A stretch of DNA of 64,000 nt from Bifidobacterium cebidarum (GCF_009193305.1 NZ_WBVS01000005.1:102753-166752); one strand, 5' to 3'. Counted from the stretch's first letter, positions 18,011-28,176 are shown. Made by a program: numbers and translations. The notes: generated by a model from the letters alone, not told the origin.

Positions 18011-19267
18011 TCACTCGGCAGAAGGCCTGACAGATGAATGCAGATAGTTCATCAGTTGCGCCATGGTCTCCTCATCGCTGTGCGCGATGGTTTTCAGATG
18101 TTCGCTGATCTTCTCCCGCTGCTCCGGCGAAGAGGCCAGGCGCAGTATCTCGTTGGCGAAGGCCTCGGGATCCAACGGGCACAATATGCCGGTCACGCCA
18201 TGTTCGATCTGCTCGCTCATCGCCGGTATATCCGTGGCAATCACTGGCTTATTCAGCACCAATGCCTCTTGCACGGCCAGTCCGAATCCTTCGCTTCTGG
18301 AAGGTTGCACATAAAGGTCCGCATGTTTGACATATGGCATGGGGTTTGCCATATCACCGCACAGTATGAAGGATTCTTCCAGATGCAGCCGGCGTATTCT
18401 GCGCTCCAGTGGCTTGCTGTAGTATCCTCCTCCCATCACATACCAGGTAAAGGCAAGGCCGCGGTCACGCAGCAATGCGGCCGCATCGATGGCGATGTCC
18501 AGTCCTTTGATTTTGTCCAGCCTGGCAACGGTCACGATATGCAGATCATTCGCATCGCGCCACTGGGGCATATATTGGGCTGCTCGTTGCCTGATGCCAT
18601 CCGCATCAATGAGGTTGTACAGCACTCGGGTTTTATCGGCGTATTGGGGCCATGTTGCATCAACGGCCTCTTTCAACTCACGTGAGACGCAGAATATGGT
18701 GTCGAAATCCGGAGCCAGATCACGAAATGCAAACCTGAGATGAAGATGTGCATGGAGCCATACCGCTTTTAACGGAGCCGATAGGCACGACGCCGCAGCC
18801 ATCGATATTCCCGGCCCCGTGAAACCCAGAACGGCATCAAAGGAATCCTGAGGCAGCCCCGTTACATGATGCATGGCATAGACTTCAGACCACCACGCTG
18901 GCCGAACGCCGAACACCATCGCCGCCGCTTTAATGCAACGAGCAATCAATCTGAAGATTCGCGGCGTTGACTGCCAATTGAGGCCAGACATCATGTCGGT
19001 AAAGAATGTATCGGAATGAAGGTAATGCACACGCACCCCTTCCGGAATCAGATCCCGAATCGTATGCCGTTCATCGGCGCATACGATCACATCAACATCG
19101 TGACCATGATCGCGTAGCATTTTCAACAACCGAAATAAGGCGGATTCAGCGCCACCTCGCACATTCAATGTGCAGCACACTGCGATACGCAGGGCATTGC
19201 CTTGCGATGAATCAAAAGGAACGCCCCGCCGAACCGCAACCCGATAGATTTGAACGTCACTGTTCAT
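18011..19267 (-). CDS. Glycosyltransferase family 4
   Basis: About 418 residues starting at the ATG 19265-19267 (MNSDVQIYRVAV). The frame is open further upstream but runs through a -10 box and a terminator, so the shorter start was chosen. The GT-B fold is shown by the N-terminal NVRGGAESALFRLLKMLRDHGHDVDV and the donor-binding C-terminal part VARLDKIKGLDIAIDAAALL and PSRSEGFGLAVQEALVLNKPVIATD, the E-X7-E motif of GT4. It heads the three-gene glycan operon next to the giant adhesin. Sugar specificity is unknown. Confidence 0.88.
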   Translation of the reverse strand: MNSDVQIYRVAVRRGVPFDSSQGNALRIAVCCTLNVRGGAESALFRLLKMLRDHGHDVDVIVCADERHTIRDLIPEGVRVHYLHSDTFFTDMMSGLNWQSTPRIFRLIARCIKAAAMVFGVRPAWWSEVYAMHHVTGLPQDSFDAVLGFTGPGISMAAASCLSAPLKAVWLHAHLHLRFAFRDLAPDFDTIFCVSRELKEAVDATWPQYADKTRVLYNLIDADGIRQRAAQYMPQWRDANDLHIVTVARLDKIKGLDIAIDAAALLRDRGLAFTWYVMGGGYYSKPLERRIRRLHLEESFILCGDMANPMPYVKHADLYVQPSRSEGFGLAVQEALVLNKPVIATDIPAMSEQIEHGVTGILCPLDPEAFANEILRLASSPEQREKISEHLKTIAHSDEETMAQLMNYLHSSVRPSAE

Positions 19268-19301
19268 ACAACCACCATCCCAAATAAGGGGTAAGAGCAC
19301 C

Positions 19302-19307
19302 ATTATA
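19302..19307 (-). promoter_or_regulatory. -10 element of the GT4-flippase-GT2 operon
   Basis: On the minus strand the sequence reads GATATAATGG, a perfect TATAAT, 35 bases before the GT4 ATG and preceded by a run of six G. No good -35 hexamer is seen. Confidence 0.5.
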
Positions 19308-19350
19308 TCCCCCCTTAAATCGTTATAGTACGGGGGTGTTAACGGTAAAA

Positions 19351-19386
19351 CAATGGGTGCCCTCCCAGTCGAGAGGACACCCATTG
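19351..19386 (-). terminator. Terminator of the giant adhesin gene
   Basis: Arms CAATGGGT (19351-19358) and ACCCATTG (19379-19386), followed on the minus strand by TTTTACC. It lies 28 bases after the adhesin stop and isolates it from the GT4 operon. Confidence 0.75.
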
Positions 19387-19413
19387 CCCGCGGCTTATAT
19401 GCAGTCTATCGGG

Positions 19414-22400
19414 TTACTTGCAGTGCTTGCCGCGGAAGGCCGCCATATCCCCTTCGCGCTTGCGGCGAATGGCGATGATCATCAGTCCGCCACCAAGCAT
19501 GGCCAGCGCAAGCGCCGCAACGGCCGCCGTGTTGGAGCCGGTGTCGGACAGCGGTGGCGTGTAGGTGTTTTCGAAGGCGGGGGTCTTGTGGTCGAGGCCG
19601 AGCAGACCGGAGGAATACGTGGCCGTTGCGGTCATCGTACCGTTGAGATTGTCGGCCACGGTGACCTTGGCGGTGTACACGGTCTTGTCGTACGAGATGC
19701 CTTGCGCATCGCCGGCGGCCTCTCGAATCGTGTACTTGTACTCCCCGGCCTTCTCGAATGTGATCGGCTTGAAGGCGATGGTACCGTGGGCGGTGTTCTT
19801 CGCCTGCTGGAGCGTCTTGCCGTCGGCATCGCGCAGCTCGAACGTGAACTCGCCATCCTTCAACGCACGGCCCTTCAGCGCCTTGGTGGCATTGAAGGTG
19901 AACTCCGTAGGAACCGGAACGTAGGCGTTGGCGAACACCGCATCCTTGTCGCTCACTGCGGCAAGGACCGGCTGTTCAGAGCCATCGGTGGGTGCCATGC
20001 GCGCGATGTGATGCGTGGCGCTCATCGTGCCGTCGTGGTTATCCACCACAGTGACGGTGGCCGCATAGACCGTATCGTCATAGGTCACACCACCCAAGTT
20101 GCCAGCAACTTCACGCACGGTGTACGCGTAGGTGCCGGGCTTGCTATAGGTGATTGTGCCGAATGCGATCTTGCCGTCCTTGCCGTTCGTGACGGTCTTC
20201 GCACCGTTCTTCGCGCCTTCCGGCAGCGGGGCGTCCGCCCCACCGGTAAGCGTGAACGTGAACTCACCCTTGTTGAGCGCGCGACCGCTGAGCTTCTTCG
20301 TGAACTTGAAGGCATCGGTAGCCTTACCAGCGGAGTATGCGTTCGTGAAGGCGAACAACGCTCCAGAAACCGGATCGGTGGTGGCACTCAAGGTGCCGTC
20401 GCCATTGTCGTGCAGCGTGACAGTGAAGGTACGGGTAAGGTTGGCGTCATTGGTGACGCCTGCCACCTTGCCGGATTCGGTGACCGTATAGGTGAACTTG
20501 CGTTCGGTCTGGCCATCGAGGTCGGCGAAGTGGTAGACCACCTTGCCGAAGTCCACGTTGCCGGCCTCGTCATTGGAGACTTCCACCTTGCCGTTCTTCG
20601 CGCCTTCCGGCATCGGGGCCGGCTTGGAGGAATCCGCGGCGTCCACGCCGGTAAGCGTGAAGGTGAACTTGCCCTTGAGCTGGGAGAGCGTGGTGGCGTA
20701 GTCGCCATCATCGAGCAACTTCACACCCTTGAGCTCAATCGGAGTGGAGTCCATGGTGGTGTAGTTGTTCTCGAACGTGAGGCTGTTGTCCTCGCCGAGA
20801 CCACTGGTGGTGAGCGTGAGCGTGCCGTTGTGATCCTTATCCTCCACGTTCACGGTGAACGTGCTGGTACGGGTCACGGCGCTCACGCCACCAGGCAGAC
20901 CTTCCTCGGATTCCACCACAGTGTAAGTGTGATTGCCGAGGTTGGCGAGCGTGTAGCTCAGTGGCTTGTCGAAGGTAATCGTGCCGGAGGCATCATTGGT
21001 GCCGGTGGCGACTGGGTCGCCAGTGACACCCGTACCTTCGTAGACGTTGAAGGTGAATACATCGTCGGCGGTCAGCGCACGGCCTTCGAGCGTCTTGGTG
21101 CCGGTGAGCGTGAGCTGGGCGGAAGCGGCGTACGTGTTTTCGAAGGAGAACAGGTTGGCCGTGTCTCCCGGCTCAGTGGTCACCTTGAGCGCACCGGTGC
21201 CGTTGTCTGCAACCGTAACCGTGAAGGTCTTGACTACAGCGGCATCATTGGTCACGCCGTCCGCAGCACCGCTCTCCGCGACCTCGTAGGTGAAGGTCTT
21301 GGAGCGAGTGCCGTCGGCCGCTGGCGCGGCATCCGCCAAATCGGCAAGCGTATAGTGCAACGCACCGAAGTTCACGGTGCCAGCCGCGGTGTTCCGCGCG
21401 ACGAGCGATTCCTTGGTCTCGAGCGTTCCGGAATCGCCCGCAACACGGATGGGTGCGCCGTCCTTGCCCGTGAGCGTGAACGTGAACTTGCCGCCGAAGT
21501 CGGCCGTGTAGTCCTTGCCGTCATCACCCTTCACCGACTTGGTGCCAGCGACGGCAAGCAAGCCAGCTGCGTCATAGGTATTGGTGAACAGAGCCACTGA
21601 ATCGCCGGTGGCATTCACCGTTTCCGCGCTTCCGTTCCGCTGGGAGACCGGTTCCATGGCGACCGCGGAGCTGAGCTTGCCCTTACCGTTGTCGGTAACG
21701 GTGACTGTGGCACGATACCAGTCGGCGGAGTAGGAGACGCCAGGCAGCGCGTGCTCAGGCTTGACTTCGCTGATGGTGTACGTGTAGATGCCGGCCTTCG
21801 TGTAAGTCATTCGGCCGAAGCCGAACGACTTGCCGTCGGTGGCGTCATGCGTGAGTACACCATTTCGAGCGCCGTCAGGCATTGGTACGTCATTCTTGGC
21901 CACATTCGTGCCGTGGTCGGCAAGCGTACCGCCCACCGCCTCAAGCTTGAACGTGAACGAATCACCGTCTCGCCAGTCGCGGCCTTCAAGCTGCTTCTGT
22001 GCATGCAGCTCGGCCGTGGCGCGAGTGACGCTCGGCACTGGCGGCGTGTAGGTGTTGGCGAACACCGCATCCTTGTCCTTCACCGGAGTGGAGGCAGCTG
22101 ATGCCGTACGCATAATCTGATGCGTGGCGGTCATCGTGCCGTCGTGGTTATCCACCACGGTGACGATGACGGTATACACAGTGTCGTCATAGGTCACGCC
22201 GCTCAGGTCGCCGGCGGTTTCACGTACGGTGTACGTGTAGACGCCGGGCTTGGTATAGGTGATCTTACCGAAGGCAATCTTACCGTCCTTGTCGTTCGTG
22301 ACGGTCTTGATACCGTTCGTTGCACCTTCCGGCAGCGGAGCGTCCGTTGCGCCCGTAAGTGTGAACGTGAACTCACCATCCTTCAGCGCACGACCGCTGA

Positions 22401-25400
22401 GGGTCTTCGTGAAGTTGAAGGCGTCGTCTGCCTTGCCGGCAGAGTAGGTGTTCGTGAAGGCGAACAATGCTCCGGAAGCCGGATCGGTGGTGGCGCTCAG
22501 AGTGCCGTCACCGTTGTCATGCAGCGTGACGGTGAAGGTGCGAGTGGTCTTCGCATCGTTCGCCACGCCCGCGACGTCACCGGATTCGGTGACCGTATAG
22601 GTGAACGTGCGTTCGGTCTGGCCATCGAGATTGGCGAAGTGGTAAACCATCTTGCCGAAGTCTATATTGCCGGCCTCATCGTTCTTTGCGGTCAGTTCGC
22701 TCTTGTCCGCGGCGGTCTTGCCGTCCGCATCAAGCACGTGAAGCGGGGCACCATCCTGGCCCTTGAGCGTGAAGGTGAACTTGCCCTTGAGCTGGGCGAG
22801 CGTGGTGGCGTAGTCACCATCGTCGAGCAGCTTCACACCCTTGAACTCGATCGGAGTGGAATCCTCGGTCGTGTAGTTGTTCTCGAACGTGAGACCGTTG
22901 CTGCCGTTCTGGTCGCCCAGGCCGTTCGCGGTGAGCTTGAGCGTGCCATTGTGGTCCGTGTCCGCAACGTTCACGGTGAACGTGTGGGTGCGGGTCACGG
23001 CAGTCACCCCTCCTGGCATGTTCGCGTCGGATTCGACGACCGTATACGTATGATCGCCGAGATCCTTGAGCGTGTAGCTCAGCGGATTGCTGAACGCAAT
23101 CTTGCCCGTTGCGTCACTGGTGCCGGTGGAGATCGGCGTACCGGTGGTATCAGTGCCCTCGTAGACATTGAACGTGAACACATCGTCGGCGGTCAACGCA
23201 CGGCCTTCGAGCGTCTTGGTGCCGGTGAGCGTGAGCTGGGCGGCAGCGGCATACGCGTTCTCGAAGGAGAACAGGTTGGCCGTGTCTCCCGGCTCAGTGG
23301 TCACGGCGAGCGCTCCGCTGCCATTGTCTGCAACCGTGACCGCGAAGGTCTTGATCGCGGCGGCGTCATTGGTGACGCCGTCCGCAGCACCGCTCTCCGC
23401 GACCTCATAGGTGAAGGTCTTGGAGCGAGTGCCGCTGGCATCGGCCACAGCATCCTTCAGATCAGCCAGCGTGTAGTGGAGGCTGCCGAATGCTACCGTG
23501 CCGTCCGCATTATTCGTGGCGGTCAGTTCGCTCTTGTTCTGAATCTTGCCGTTCGCATCTGCAACGCGAACAGGAGCGCCATTCTGGCCAGTGAGCGTGA
23601 ACGTGAACTTCTTCGCGAAGTTCGCGGTCTGGTTGCTGCCGTCATCACCGGTGACCTTCTTGGTACCGGCGACAGCGGTCTGGCCGGCTGCATCATAGGT
23701 GTTGGTGATTCGAGCCAATGGCTCGCCGTTCTGAGCCTTGGTCTCGACGGGCCTACCCTGCTTGGCGGAAGGATCGACCTTGGAAACCAGTTCCATGGCG
23801 ACCTTGGAGCTCAGCTGGCCCTTGCCGTTATCGGTTACGGTGACCGTGGCACGGTAGAGATCGGTGGAGTAGGAGACGCCAGGCAACGGATTGTCAGGCG
23901 TGACTTCGCTGATGTTGTACACGTAGGTGCCAGCCTTGGTGTACTCGATGTCGCCGAAATTGAACTCGTTGCCGTCGGTCACGGACTTGATGAGTTCTCC
24001 ATTCACCGCACCGGTAGGCATTGGGATGTTGGCCTTGGCTACATCAGCCTTGTTTGCGGTGATCTTGCCGCTGACGGCTTCGAGCTTGAAATCGAAGTTA
24101 TCAGAGCCATCCGCGGCCCAGTCGCGACCGTCAAGCACCTTTTGCGCGTACAGGTTGGCCGTTGCGGGAGCTGGAACGTACACGTTGTTGAAGGCGGCAT
24201 CCTCGGAGTCGGCGTTGGTGGAGGTGTTCGGATCACCGTCGCTGACGATGTATCCGGTCTGCAACGCGCCATTGCCGGTATCAGTCACGGTCACTTCAAT
24301 CTTACGAGTGGTGGTGTCGTAGGCGACGCCATCCTTCGTGTAGTCTGCAGCAACCGGGTTGCCGTTGGCATCGAGCTCGGCGGCCGTGTAGGTCAGGTTC
24401 CACGTCTTGGTGACGGCATTGTAGGTTGCATAGCCCTCATTTACAGCCTGTGCAAGTGAGGCAGGAGTGTAGTCGATGCGTTCGAAGGTGACATTGCCCG
24501 TGGTTCCGCCAAGCGCCGGAGCAACATTCGTCTTGGTTTGAATCGGCGTCTTGCCGTCCGTGCCATCGCCCTGGTACAGGCCGAAACTGAACTTGCCAGC
24601 GGTGAGCTTTGGTGCAGCAACACCGTCTGATGCGGTGAGCTTCTTGTGCAGCTGGAAGAACGCGTAGCCGGTCGGCGCATAGCTGTTGGTGAAAGCGGAC
24701 TTATCCGTAGCTGCCTTGTCCGAATCAGTGAGGGCATCGGCATTGTCGTAAGCGGGGGTGGCAGTGAGCGTGCCATCACCGTTGTCCTTCACCATGACGG
24801 TCACATAACCGACATGCCCGTCCTTGTGCGTTCCAGCCTTGACGTTGCCCACCTCGGTGACCGCGAACTTGAAGGTTCCAGGCTTGATGAAGTGGATGCC
24901 GTCGAAGTTGAAGGCAGCAGGCCGACCATCCTGTGCATTCTCGACAGTGGTTTCCAGCTTGTCGGCGGACTTGTCGGAGCCGAAGACAATGGAATCATCC
25001 TTGAGACCGGCACGAGCGGCCCGAGCTTCAGCGGTGTCGTCTTCGGCAGCGGCAAGACGGAACGTGAACTTCTCGTTCGCATCCATGTTGCGGCCGGTCA
25101 GTGTCTTCTGACCTGCGATGTTCGCTTCGACTGGGGTCAGCTGGTAGGTGTTGGAGAACACCGGGCGGCCGTTGTCGAGCTTGGAGGCATCGACCGCATT
25201 GCCATTCTCGTCAAGCACCTTGACCTGATATCCCAGTACCTGCTTGCCATCCTTGTCGGTGGTCATTGCCACTGGAACCTGCACGGTATAGGTGGTGAGA
25301 TCGTAGGTCATGCCGTTCAATGTGGCGGTCTTGCCGTCAGCGCTTGTCAGGGCGCCGGACGGCACGTTCTCCTTGAGCGTGTACTCGTAGGTCTTGCCGT

Positions 25401-28176
25401 CATCGCGTGCACTGGTGAGCTTGATTTCAGGGAATGAAGCAACACCAGCCTTGGTTACGTTGGCAACCACGGAATTGCCTGTAGCGCTTGCTGGAAGCGG
25501 CGCACCATCCTTTGCGGTAAGCGTGAAGGAGAACTTGCCATTGGTCAGCGGATTCGAGCCGGTCTTATCCGTGTACTTCTTCATGACAAGCAAGCCAAAA
25601 TTGGCTTCCTCGGCTTTGTAGGTATTGGTTACCGCGGCCACATTGCCCTTGACTACTGCACCGTCTGCCGCAGTACCGTCATCGTTCTGTGCCTTGGTCA
25701 TGGTGACGCCACCATTGGTGAGCTTGCCCTTGCCGTCATCCTTAATGGTGACGGTGACGTTATACAGCGCGTTGGAATAATCCACGCCAGGCAAAGCATG
25801 CTCGCCATTGTTGGCGGTGGGCGTGTGCTCGAACACGGTGTAGTGGTATTCGCCAGCCTTGGTATAGGTGATGCTGCCGAATGCGTGTTCGTTGGTATCG
25901 GTCACGTTGAGCTTGGCATAGCCATCAGCCGCACCGTCGGGAAGCGGAGCGTCTTCAGTCGGTGCCGCGGGCTGCAGACGGAACTCGAACGAATCGCCGT
26001 CACGCCATTGACGCCCTTCAAACGTCTTCTTCACCTTGATGGCATTGCTGACCGTGGTTTCAGTGGGCTTGTACGTGTTCGAGAACGTCCAGTTACCCTG
26101 ATTTTCGGTGATGCCGGACACTTCAGCCTGGCCGCCCTTGATCTCGAGTTTGCCGGAGGCGTCCTGCTCCACCGCGAACTTGATGGAAGCGGAGCGGGCA
26201 TCAACGGTCACGCCGTTGCCGCCCTTGCTGGTTTCCTTCACCGTGTAGGCGTAGGTGCCGGGTTCGGAGAAGGTGAAGCCGCCGAACGCGAATGTGGAAA
26301 TGCTACCGTCTGCGCCATTACCGGTTTTCCTGGCAGTGGCGGTAGCGGTCTTCGGCATGGCGGCCTTGACCTCGTCAGCAGTCACATCCTCGCTGTTCTT
26401 CGTATCCGGGGCGAGCTGGAATGTGAATGCATCAGCATCGGTCCACGCACGCCCGGTCAGCTGCTTACCAAGGATCACGGAACCATTCACGGCGACGGGT
26501 TTGCGCTCGTCGTACACGTTGAATGATGTGCTGTCGGAAACCGGCAGTCCAAACGCTTTGGCCTTGGCGAGCGCGGCAGCCGACTCGTTAGCATCAGTGC
26601 CAGCAAGCATGAAGTAATGCGGCGTGGTGTCGAGTTTGTATTCAGTGCCGTCGGCGGCCTTCGGAGCCACGGTTTCCACGAAGTAGTAGAGCGTATTGGT
26701 GGCGAGTGGCTTGTCGGTAGATCCGAATGTGGCGACTCCATTGGCGTTGGTCGTGACATCATCACCGGCCTTCGTGGCGGCGGCCTTCACTTGGTCGAAC
26801 GTCACGTTGGCGCCCGAGAGCTCGTCCATCTTCACCTGGTAGAGTGCGAACTTCGCGCCGGAAAGGTGACGGGACAGGTCAGCCGCATCGGTTTTGGTGA
26901 TGGCAATGGAGCCTGCTGCACCATCGGTTCCGGAGCTCGGGTTGGTGACTGTCCAGTCATGCTTGTTGATGTCCTGCCCATTGACGACACCTTCAAGCGT
27001 GGCGGTGTTGGTGAGATTCACCTTGTCGCCAGGCTTGCCGTTGGGCTTCACATCGTACACGACGGTGACAGGCGTCGAGTCCGGCAGAGCGAGTGTGAGC
27101 TTGGTGGTAGGAGCGCCATTGTCGCTGACATTCTCCACCTTGACAGGCACGATGAGCGTGGCACCGGTGTTGCTGTTGGTGATTTTAAGAGAAGACGGAA
27201 TAAACGTGCCTTCGGGGTCCATCAGATCGGACAGGGTCACAGTGTCGGAATCCTTGACGAGATCCGTACCTTCCGGGTTCACCTTGATGGTGTAGCGCAC
27301 GTGGTTGAGGTCTTTGTTTTGCACCGCGGACTTGTCGATGACCTTGCTGCTACCGGTCACGGTGCTGGAATCCTCGCCGAAGTGGGTGCTACCGGAGTCG
27401 GCCGCGGCCTTGTTGGTGAAGGAGACCTCCTGGCCGGTGCCCTTGGCCGCAGTCTGGTAGGTGAGCTTGGCATACGCCTTGTCGGAACCGTCTTGCTGTT
27501 TGACACCATCCGTAGGAATGGTAAAGGTAAGTTGGCTGTTGGCGCTGCTCATAACGTCGTCGAGCTTGCCGGCCTGAGAGCCAGGTTTGCTTCCAGCCTT
27601 TACGGTGTACTTGCCGGAGCTGGGCACGTAGCTCATGCCCTGCGGCAAGGTATCAGTCACGACGATCGGCTTGCCGAGGGTATCAATTTTGCCGATGCCG
27701 CCATCGCCCTTATTGACATCGACCTGCCAGTCGGCCACCCAAGCGCCCTTGGTGGTGTCGGCAGGGTCGATCTGACTCCAATCGAAGTCCTTGACCCACT
27801 TCATGGAACCGGTCTTGTTGACCAGATTCGTGTTTTCGATGTCGTAGGAGTCGCTGGCTGAAGTGGTCTTGCCGTTGTACTTCATCTTGGCGGTGTTCTT
27901 GTAGGTGCCAGGTGTCTTGTCGCTGACGGTCCAGTACTTCACCTGCACGTCGGCATTGCCGATGGCGGTCTTAATGGCGTCACTGTTCTTGAACGTGATC
28001 TTGAACGAATCCGCGTCGTACTTGTCGAGCGAGTAGTCAGTACCTTCGGTGAGCGTCGCGTCGCCAATGGTGAGCACCGGCTTACGGGTCTGGTCGAAGC
28101 CGAAGCCGCCGTCCTTGGACCCATCGGCGTTCGATGCTTTGTCAAAACTCAAGCTTCTCATCAGTAAACTGCACAC
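19414..28176 (-). CDS. Giant LPXTG-like isopeptide adhesin/pilin, C-terminal frame
   Basis: A 2,920-codon open frame that continues, in the +1 frame, the protein begun at 29650. True continuity starts around codon 11, giving about 3,411 residues for the joined protein. After Ig-like/DUF11-like segments comes one SpaA/Cna_B-type domain (ITKTDAADLSRHLSGAKFAL). Sixteen repeats of the streptococcal pilin isopeptide linkage type (FctA/Spy0128-like) follow, each running from K-L-X-GR to FXNTY and separated by TYTVRE and VTVVDNHDGTM blocks. The C-terminus is a sorting signal: LSDTG, a hydrophobic span (AAVAALALAMLGGGLMIIA), then RRKRE. It would be sortase-linked to the wall and act in adhesion. No sortase gene is adjacent. 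Confidence 0.85.
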   Translation of the reverse strand: MCSLLMRSLSFDKASNADGSKDGGFGFDQTRKPVLTIGDATLTEGTDYSLDKYDADSFKITFKNSDAIKTAIGNADVQVKYWTVSDKTPGTYKNTAKMKYNGKTTSASDSYDIENTNLVNKTGSMKWVKDFDWSQIDPADTTKGAWVADWQVDVNKGDGGIGKIDTLGKPIVVTDTLPQGMSYVPSSGKYTVKAGSKPGSQAGKLDDVMSSANSQLTFTIPTDGVKQQDGSDKAYAKLTYQTAAKGTGQEVSFTNKAAADSGSTHFGEDSSTVTGSSKVIDKSAVQNKDLNHVRYTIKVNPEGTDLVKDSDTVTLSDLMDPEGTFIPSSLKITNSNTGATLIVPVKVENVSDNGAPTTKLTLALPDSTPVTVVYDVKPNGKPGDKVNLTNTATLEGVVNGQDINKHDWTVTNPSSGTDGAAGSIAITKTDAADLSRHLSGAKFALYQVKMDELSGANVTFDQVKAAATKAGDDVTTNANGVATFGSTDKPLATNTLYYFVETVAPKAADGTEYKLDTTPHYFMLAGTDANESAAALAKAKAFGLPVSDSTSFNVYDERKPVAVNGSVILGKQLTGRAWTDADAFTFQLAPDTKNSEDVTADEVKAAMPKTATATARKTGNGADGSISTFAFGGFTFSEPGTYAYTVKETSKGGNGVTVDARSASIKFAVEQDASGKLEIKGGQAEVSGITENQGNWTFSNTYKPTETTVSNAIKVKKTFEGRQWRDGDSFEFRLQPAAPTEDAPLPDGAADGYAKLNVTDTNEHAFGSITYTKAGEYHYTVFEHTPTANNGEHALPGVDYSNALYNVTVTIKDDGKGKLTNGGVTMTKAQNDDGTAADGAVVKGNVAAVTNTYKAEEANFGLLVMKKYTDKTGSNPLTNGKFSFTLTAKDGAPLPASATGNSVVANVTKAGVASFPEIKLTSARDDGKTYEYTLKENVPSGALTSADGKTATLNGMTYDLTTYTVQVPVAMTTDKDGKQVLGYQVKVLDENGNAVDASKLDNGRPVFSNTYQLTPVEANIAGQKTLTGRNMDANEKFTFRLAAAEDDTAEARAARAGLKDDSIVFGSDKSADKLETTVENAQDGRPAAFNFDGIHFIKPGTFKFAVTEVGNVKAGTHKDGHVGYVTVMVKDNGDGTLTATPAYDNADALTDSDKAATDKSAFTNSYAPTGYAFFQLHKKLTASDGVAAPKLTAGKFSFGLYQGDGTDGKTPIQTKTNVAPALGGTTGNVTFERIDYTPASLAQAVNEGYATYNAVTKTWNLTYTAAELDANGNPVAADYTKDGVAYDTTTRKIEVTVTDTGNGALQTGYIVSDGDPNTSTNADSEDAAFNNVYVPAPATANLYAQKVLDGRDWAADGSDNFDFKLEAVSGKITANKADVAKANIPMPTGAVNGELIKSVTDGNEFNFGDIEYTKAGTYVYNISEVTPDNPLPGVSYSTDLYRATVTVTDNGKGQLSSKVAMELVSKVDPSAKQGRPVETKAQNGEPLARITNTYDAAGQTAVAGTKKVTGDDGSNQTANFAKKFTFTLTGQNGAPVRVADANGKIQNKSELTATNNADGTVAFGSLHYTLADLKDAVADASGTRSKTFTYEVAESGAADGVTNDAAAIKTFAVTVADNGSGALAVTTEPGDTANLFSFENAYAAAAQLTLTGTKTLEGRALTADDVFTFNVYEGTDTTGTPISTGTSDATGKIAFSNPLSYTLKDLGDHTYTVVESDANMPGGVTAVTRTHTFTVNVADTDHNGTLKLTANGLGDQNGSNGLTFENNYTTEDSTPIEFKGVKLLDDGDYATTLAQLKGKFTFTLKGQDGAPLHVLDADGKTAADKSELTAKNDEAGNIDFGKMVYHFANLDGQTERTFTYTVTESGDVAGVANDAKTTRTFTVTLHDNGDGTLSATTDPASGALFAFTNTYSAGKADDAFNFTKTLSGRALKDGEFTFTLTGATDAPLPEGATNGIKTVTNDKDGKIAFGKITYTKPGVYTYTVRETAGDLSGVTYDDTVYTVIVTVVDNHDGTMTATHQIMRTASAASTPVKDKDAVFANTYTPPVPSVTRATAELHAQKQLEGRDWRDGDSFTFKLEAVGGTLADHGTNVAKNDVPMPDGARNGVLTHDATDGKSFGFGRMTYTKAGIYTYTISEVKPEHALPGVSYSADWYRATVTVTDNGKGKLSSAVAMEPVSQRNGSAETVNATGDSVALFTNTYDAAGLLAVAGTKSVKGDDGKDYTADFGGKFTFTLTGKDGAPIRVAGDSGTLETKESLVARNTAAGTVNFGALHYTLADLADAAPAADGTRSKTFTYEVAESGAADGVTNDAAVVKTFTVTVADNGTGALKVTTEPGDTANLFSFENTYAASAQLTLTGTKTLEGRALTADDVFTFNVYEGTGVTGDPVATGTNDASGTITFDKPLSYTLANLGNHTYTVVESEEGLPGGVSAVTRTSTFTVNVEDKDHNGTLTLTTSGLGEDNSLTFENNYTTMDSTPIELKGVKLLDDGDYATTLSQLKGKFTFTLTGVDAADSSKPAPMPEGAKNGKVEVSNDEAGNVDFGKVVYHFADLDGQTERKFTYTVTESGKVAGVTNDANLTRTFTVTLHDNGDGTLSATTDPVSGALFAFTNAYSAGKATDAFKFTKKLSGRALNKGEFTFTLTGGADAPLPEGAKNGAKTVTNGKDGKIAFGTITYSKPGTYAYTVREVAGNLGGVTYDDTVYAATVTVVDNHDGTMSATHHIARMAPTDGSEQPVLAAVSDKDAVFANAYVPVPTEFTFNATKALKGRALKDGEFTFELRDADGKTLQQAKNTAHGTIAFKPITFEKAGEYKYTIREAAGDAQGISYDKTVYTAKVTVADNLNGTMTATATYSSGLLGLDHKTPAFENTYTPPLSDTGSNTAAVAALALAMLGGGLMIIAIRRKREGDMAAFRGKHCK
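19905..24165 (-). repeat. Tandem duplication of a five-domain block in the adhesin gene
   Basis: Isopeptide repeats 6-10 (about 24165-22021) match repeats 11-15 (about 22020-19905) one to one and in order. DNA identity is long in places: 43 bases at 21141-21183 recur exactly at 23262-23304, an offset of 2,121 bases (707 codons). Boundaries are estimated from the protein pattern. Confidence 0.85.
28141..28150 (-). other. Frame junction GAG-TTT-TGA-C in the adhesin gene
   Basis: On the minus strand frame A reads GAG TTT TGA at 28150-28142; shifting +1 on TTTT gives TTT GAC and continues for 2,909 codons. The joined peptide FTDEKLEFDKAS is seamless. A shift-prone codon followed by UGA-C is the layout of the prfB programmed frameshift, but no strong Shine-Dalgarno-like stimulator precedes it. 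A one-base insertion (mutation or sequencing error) is equally possible. Confidence 0.6.

Noticed and set aside
19336..27861. Several long plus-strand frames opposite the adhesin
   Set aside because: Antisense shadows with periodicity copied from the repeated isopeptide domains.
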